A stretch of 16,674 nt of DNA from Leucobacter sp. UBA1945 (GTDB taxonomy: Bacteria > Actinomycetota > Actinomycetes > Actinomycetales > Microbacteriaceae). The notes under the pieces were generated by a model. The model searched no databases and was not told where the DNA came from. It saw nothing but the letters and a program-made list of their open reading frames with translations. Location: the NCBI GenBank assembly GCA_002336855.1, contig DDEV01000113.1, positions 1-16,674 on the forward strand, in the 5' to 3' direction. Of this stretch, positions 14,069 to 16,674 are shown one piece after another. Position numbers and translations under genes: made by a program. The stretch's first letter is position 1. Every line of letters starts with the position of its first letter.

Positions 14069-16674
14069 CGCTTGCCGACCCCCGGATGCTTCGCGAGCGA
14101 CTCGGCGAGAAACCTGCCGGTGTGGCTCTCGGAGTGCGTCGCCAACTGCTCTGGTGTGCCGGTTGCGAGAATCGTGCCACCGCCGCTGCCGCCTTCTGGG
14201 CCGAGATCGATCACCCAGTCGCAACTGCGAATCACGTCGAGATTGTGCTCGATCGTGATCACCGTGTTGCCCTTGTCTACGAGTCCGTTCAGCACGAGCA
14301 GCAGTTTACGTACGTCTTCGAAGTGCAGACCTGTGGTCGGTTCGTCGAGCACATAGATGCTGCGCCCGTTCGAGCGCTTCTGCAACTCGGTCGCGAGCTT
14401 GACGCGCTGCGCCTCACCGCCCGACAGTGTCGTGGCGCTCTGCCCGAGCCTGACGTAGCCGAGACCCACGTCGACGAGTGTCTTGAGGTAGCGGTGGATG
14501 CTCGAGATCGGCTCGAAAAACTCGGCCGCCTCGGCGATGGGCATGTCGAGTACCTCGCTGATGTTCTTGCCCTTGTAGCGAACCTGCAGCGTCTCGCGGT
14601 TGTATCGTTCACCCCCGCAGACCTCGCACGCGACGTAGACGTCTGGCAAGAAGTTCATCTCGATCTTCAGCGTGCCGTCGCCGGAGCATGCCTCGCAGCG
14701 GCCGCCCTTCACATTGAAGCTGAAGCGCCCGGGCAGGTAGCCGCGAATCTTCGCCTCCTGCGTTTCGGCGAAGAGGTTGCGAATCTTGTCGAACACGCCC
14801 GTATAGGTTGCGGGGTTCGATCGCGGAGTGCGCCCGATCGGCGCCTGATCGACGTGCACGACCTTGTCGAGGTGCTCGAGCCCGGTCACCCTCGTGTGTT
14901 TGCCAGGCACCTGCCTTGCCCCGTTGAGCTGGTTGGCGAGCACGCGGTACAGAATGTCGTTCACGAGCGTGCTCTTGCCGCTGCCGCTGACGCCCGTGAC
15001 CGCGGTCATGACACCGAGCGGAAAGGTTGCGTCGACGTCTTTGAGGTTGTTGGATCGCGCGCCGATGACCTTCAGCTCGCGACCCTTCTCGCGCTTGCGG
15101 CGCTTCTTCGGAGTCTCGATTGCGCGCCGCCCGGTGAGGTAGTCGGCGGTGATCGAGGCGTCGTTTGCAAGCATCGACGCGTAGTCGCCAGAGTGCACCA
15201 CGGTGCCGCCCTCAACACCGGCGCCTGGGCCGATGTCGACGATCCAGTCGGCTGCTTCGATCGTCTCTTCGTCGTGCTCGACCACGATGAGGGTGTTACC
15301 GAGGTCGCGCAGCTTGACCAGCGTCTCGATGAGGCGACGATTGTCACGCTGGTGCAGGCCGATGCTCGGCTCGTCGAGCACGTAGAGCACACCGGTGAGC
15401 CCCGAACCGATCTGCGTGGCGAGACGAATGCGCTGCGCCTCGCCGCCGCTCAAGGTGCCAGCAGCGCGGGCGAGGGTGAGGTAGCCGAGGCCAACCTCGA
15501 TGAGAAAGTTGAATCGCAGGCGAATCTCACGCAGCACCTGTGCGGCGATCTTAGCCTCGCGCTCGCTCAGCTGCACATCTGCGAAGAAGCGCTGCGCGTC
15601 AGTGAGGCTGAACTCGCCAACGCCCGAGATCGACTCGCCGTTCACGGTGACCGCGAGCACCTCTGGCTTCAACCGCTGACCGTGGCAGGCATGACACGGC
15701 ACCTCGCGCAAGAACTCAGCCCAGCGCTCGCGGCGCGAATCGCTCTCGGCCTCGGCATACTGCCGCTCGATGAACGGGATCACGCCCTCGAAGCCGCTCG
15801 AGTACTTCACCTCACGGCCAAAGCGGTTCTTCCAGCGCACGTTGACCTTGAAATTGTTGCCGTAGAGCACGGCATCGCGCACATCTTCGGGCAGCTTGCC
15901 CCATGGCGTCGTGAGCTTGAAATCGAGGTCGCTCGCAAGCCCGCGAAGCAGCTTCTCGTAGTAGTTGTAGAGGCTCTTGCCCTGGCTCGTCCAGGGAACG
16001 ATGACCCCGTCGGCGATGCTGAGCTGGGGGTCACCGAGCACGAGGTCTTCGTCGACAGACATGCTCGTGCCAAGCCCCGAACACGTGGGGCAAGCCCCGA
16101 ACGGAGCGTTGAACGAGAAGGTGCGTGGCTCGATCTCGGTGAGCGAGACCGGGTGCCGGTTCGGGCAGCTCAGGCTCTCGCTGAACGTTTGGGTGCGATC
16201 GCTCGCCTTCTCGTCGCGATCAACGAAGTCGATCGTGACGAGGCCCTTCGCGAGCTTCAGCGCTGTCTCAAGCGAGTCGGTGAGGCGCCCGAGGCCATCG
16301 GGGCTCGCGACCAGGCGATCCACCACTACCGAAATATCGTGCTTGACCTGCTTCTTGAGCGTCGGCGGTTCGCTCAGCTGCACCATTTCGCCGTCGACTA
16401 GAGCACGCGAATACCCGCTTGCCGCGAGGTCTTGCAACAGGTCGACGAACTCGCCCTTCTTCTTACTCACGACGGGGGCGAGCACCTGATAGCGCGTGCG
16501 CTCGGGCAGCTCCATCAGCGTGTCGGCGATCTGCTGCACGGTCTGCGACCGAATCTGCTCGCCGCAAATCGGGCAGTGAGGAATGCCGATGCGCGCCCAG
16601 AGCAGGCGCATGTAATCGTAGATCTCGGTGATCGTGCCGACCGTTGAGCGCGGGTTGCGGTTCGTCGACTTCTG
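14065..16674 (-). CDS. uvrA: Excinuclease ABC subunit A, 5' end beyond window
   Basis: 869 residues are visible; the true start and first Walker A lie beyond the right edge. The open frame continues through QKSTNRNPRSTVGTITEIYD at the edge. UvrA is the DNA-damage sensor ATPase that loads UvrB. Seen in order: CPICGEQ (first zinc finger region); the insertion domain; CPTCSGLG; CHACHGQRLKPEVL; the first ABC signature LSGGEAQRIRLATQIGSG; DEPSIGLHQRD; and VEHDEETI. The second half has GVSGSGKSTLV (Walker A), the zinc finger CEACSGDGTLKIEMNF with CEVCGGERYN, LSGGEAQRVKLATELQ, DEPTTGLHFEDV and TIEHNLDVI. A basic linker (PKKRRKREKGRE) joins the two halves. It is the first gene of the leftward uvrA-uvrC-rapZ group and its stop overlaps the uvrC start. 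Confidence 0.98.
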   Translation of the reverse strand, partial: QKSTNRNPRSTVGTITEIYDYMRLLWARIGIPHCPICGEQIRSQTVQQIADTLMELPERTRYQVLAPVVSKKKGEFVDLLQDLAASGYSRALVDGEMVQLSEPPTLKKQVKHDISVVVDRLVASPDGLGRLTDSLETALKLAKGLVTIDFVDRDEKASDRTQTFSESLSCPNRHPVSLTEIEPRTFSFNAPFGACPTCSGLGTSMSVDEDLVLGDPQLSIADGVIVPWTSQGKSLYNYYEKLLRGLASDLDFKLTTPWGKLPEDVRDAVLYGNNFKVNVRWKNRFGREVKYSSGFEGVIPFIERQYAEAESDSRRERWAEFLREVPCHACHGQRLKPEVLAVTVNGESISGVGEFSLTDAQRFFADVQLSEREAKIAAQVLREIRLRFNFLIEVGLGYLTLARAAGTLSGGEAQRIRLATQIGSGLTGVLYVLDEPSIGLHQRDNRRLIETLVKLRDLGNTLIVVEHDEETIEAADWIVDIGPGAGVEGGTVVHSGDYASMLANDASITADYLTGRRAIETPKKRRKREKGRELKVIGARSNNLKDVDATFPLGVMTAVTGVSGSGKSTLVNDILYRVLANQLNGARQVPGKHTRVTGLEHLDKVVHVDQAPIGRTPRSNPATYTGVFDKIRNLFAETQEAKIRGYLPGRFSFNVKGGRCEACSGDGTLKIEMNFLPDVYVACEVCGGERYNRETLQVRYKGKNISEVLDMPIAEAAEFFEPISSIHRYLKTLVDVGLGYVRLGQSATTLSGGEAQRVKLATELQKRSNGRSIYVLDEPTTGLHFEDVRKLLLVLNGLVDKGNTVITIEHNLDVIRSCDWVIDLGPEGGSGGGTILATGTPEQLATHSESHTGRFLAESLAKHPGVGKR

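Noticed and set aside
13331..14356. Plus-strand open frame opposite uvrC and the end of uvrA
   Set aside because: It crosses two conserved genes antisense and has no recognisable domain.
14086..16401. Long plus-strand open frame (771 codons) opposite uvrA
   Set aside because: It runs antisense to the fully conserved uvrA frame. Long antisense frames are expected from GC-rich third codon positions, and its composition (Val/Ala/Asp/His/Arg-rich, no domain) has no family resemblance.
1..16674. Mobile elements, CRISPR arrays, tRNA/rRNA genes or a phage-defence system
   Set aside because: None was seen. Every gene is a recognisable housekeeping gene in a dense co-directional layout, with no transposase, integrase, repeat array or island-like composition.

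Overview
This window is a stretch of GC-rich bacterial chromosome filled with housekeeping genes. The organism is most likely an actinobacterium of the Micrococcales, and probably Microbacteriaceae. RbpA (an actinobacterial RNA polymerase-binding protein), WhiA, the ctaB/tkt divergence, the uvrA-uvrC-rapZ-whiA order, many GTG/TTG starts and apparently leaderless genes all point this way. The genus cannot be fixed from sequence alone.

Layout from left to right. (1) Positions 1-1815, minus strand: ctaB (heme o synthase) is followed by a PLP-dependent trans-sulfuration enzyme that runs off the left edge. (2) Positions 1904-6653, plus strand: tkt-tal-pgi, a tightly packed operon for the non-oxidative pentose phosphate pathway plus the sugar-phosphate isomerase of upper glycolysis. 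It ends in a perfect 13-bp terminator hairpin that probably serves both strands. (3) Positions 6724-16674, minus strand: a long co-directional block read from right to left as uvrA (5' end beyond the window), uvrC, rapZ, whiA, sodA, pgk, tpiA, secG, rbpA. Within it uvrA/uvrC, uvrC/rapZ and pgk/tpiA overlap by 4 nt.

How the genes relate. Tkt, Tal, Pgi, TpiA and Pgk are central carbon enzymes linking pentose phosphates to lower glycolysis. UvrA and UvrC are two parts of the nucleotide-excision-repair nuclease. RapZ and WhiA are regulatory proteins that are neighbours in many Gram-positive genomes. SecG is a translocon subunit, RbpA acts on the housekeeping RNA polymerase holoenzyme, SodA removes superoxide and CtaB supplies heme for cytochrome oxidase.

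The interest lies in what differs from the expected order and in small signals. No gap sits between whiA and pgk (sodA is there). No yvcK sits between rapZ and whiA. No zwf-opcA-pgl follows pgi. RbpA has no cysteines. An exact GGAC(UUCG)GUCC hairpin abuts the rbpA ribosome binding site. A 10-bp tandem repeat lies ahead of the PLP-enzyme gene. Opposed -10-like elements overlap between ctaB and tkt. I see no mobile element, CRISPR array, tRNA, rRNA or new multi-gene system. There is no gene-free stretch longer than about 90 bases.
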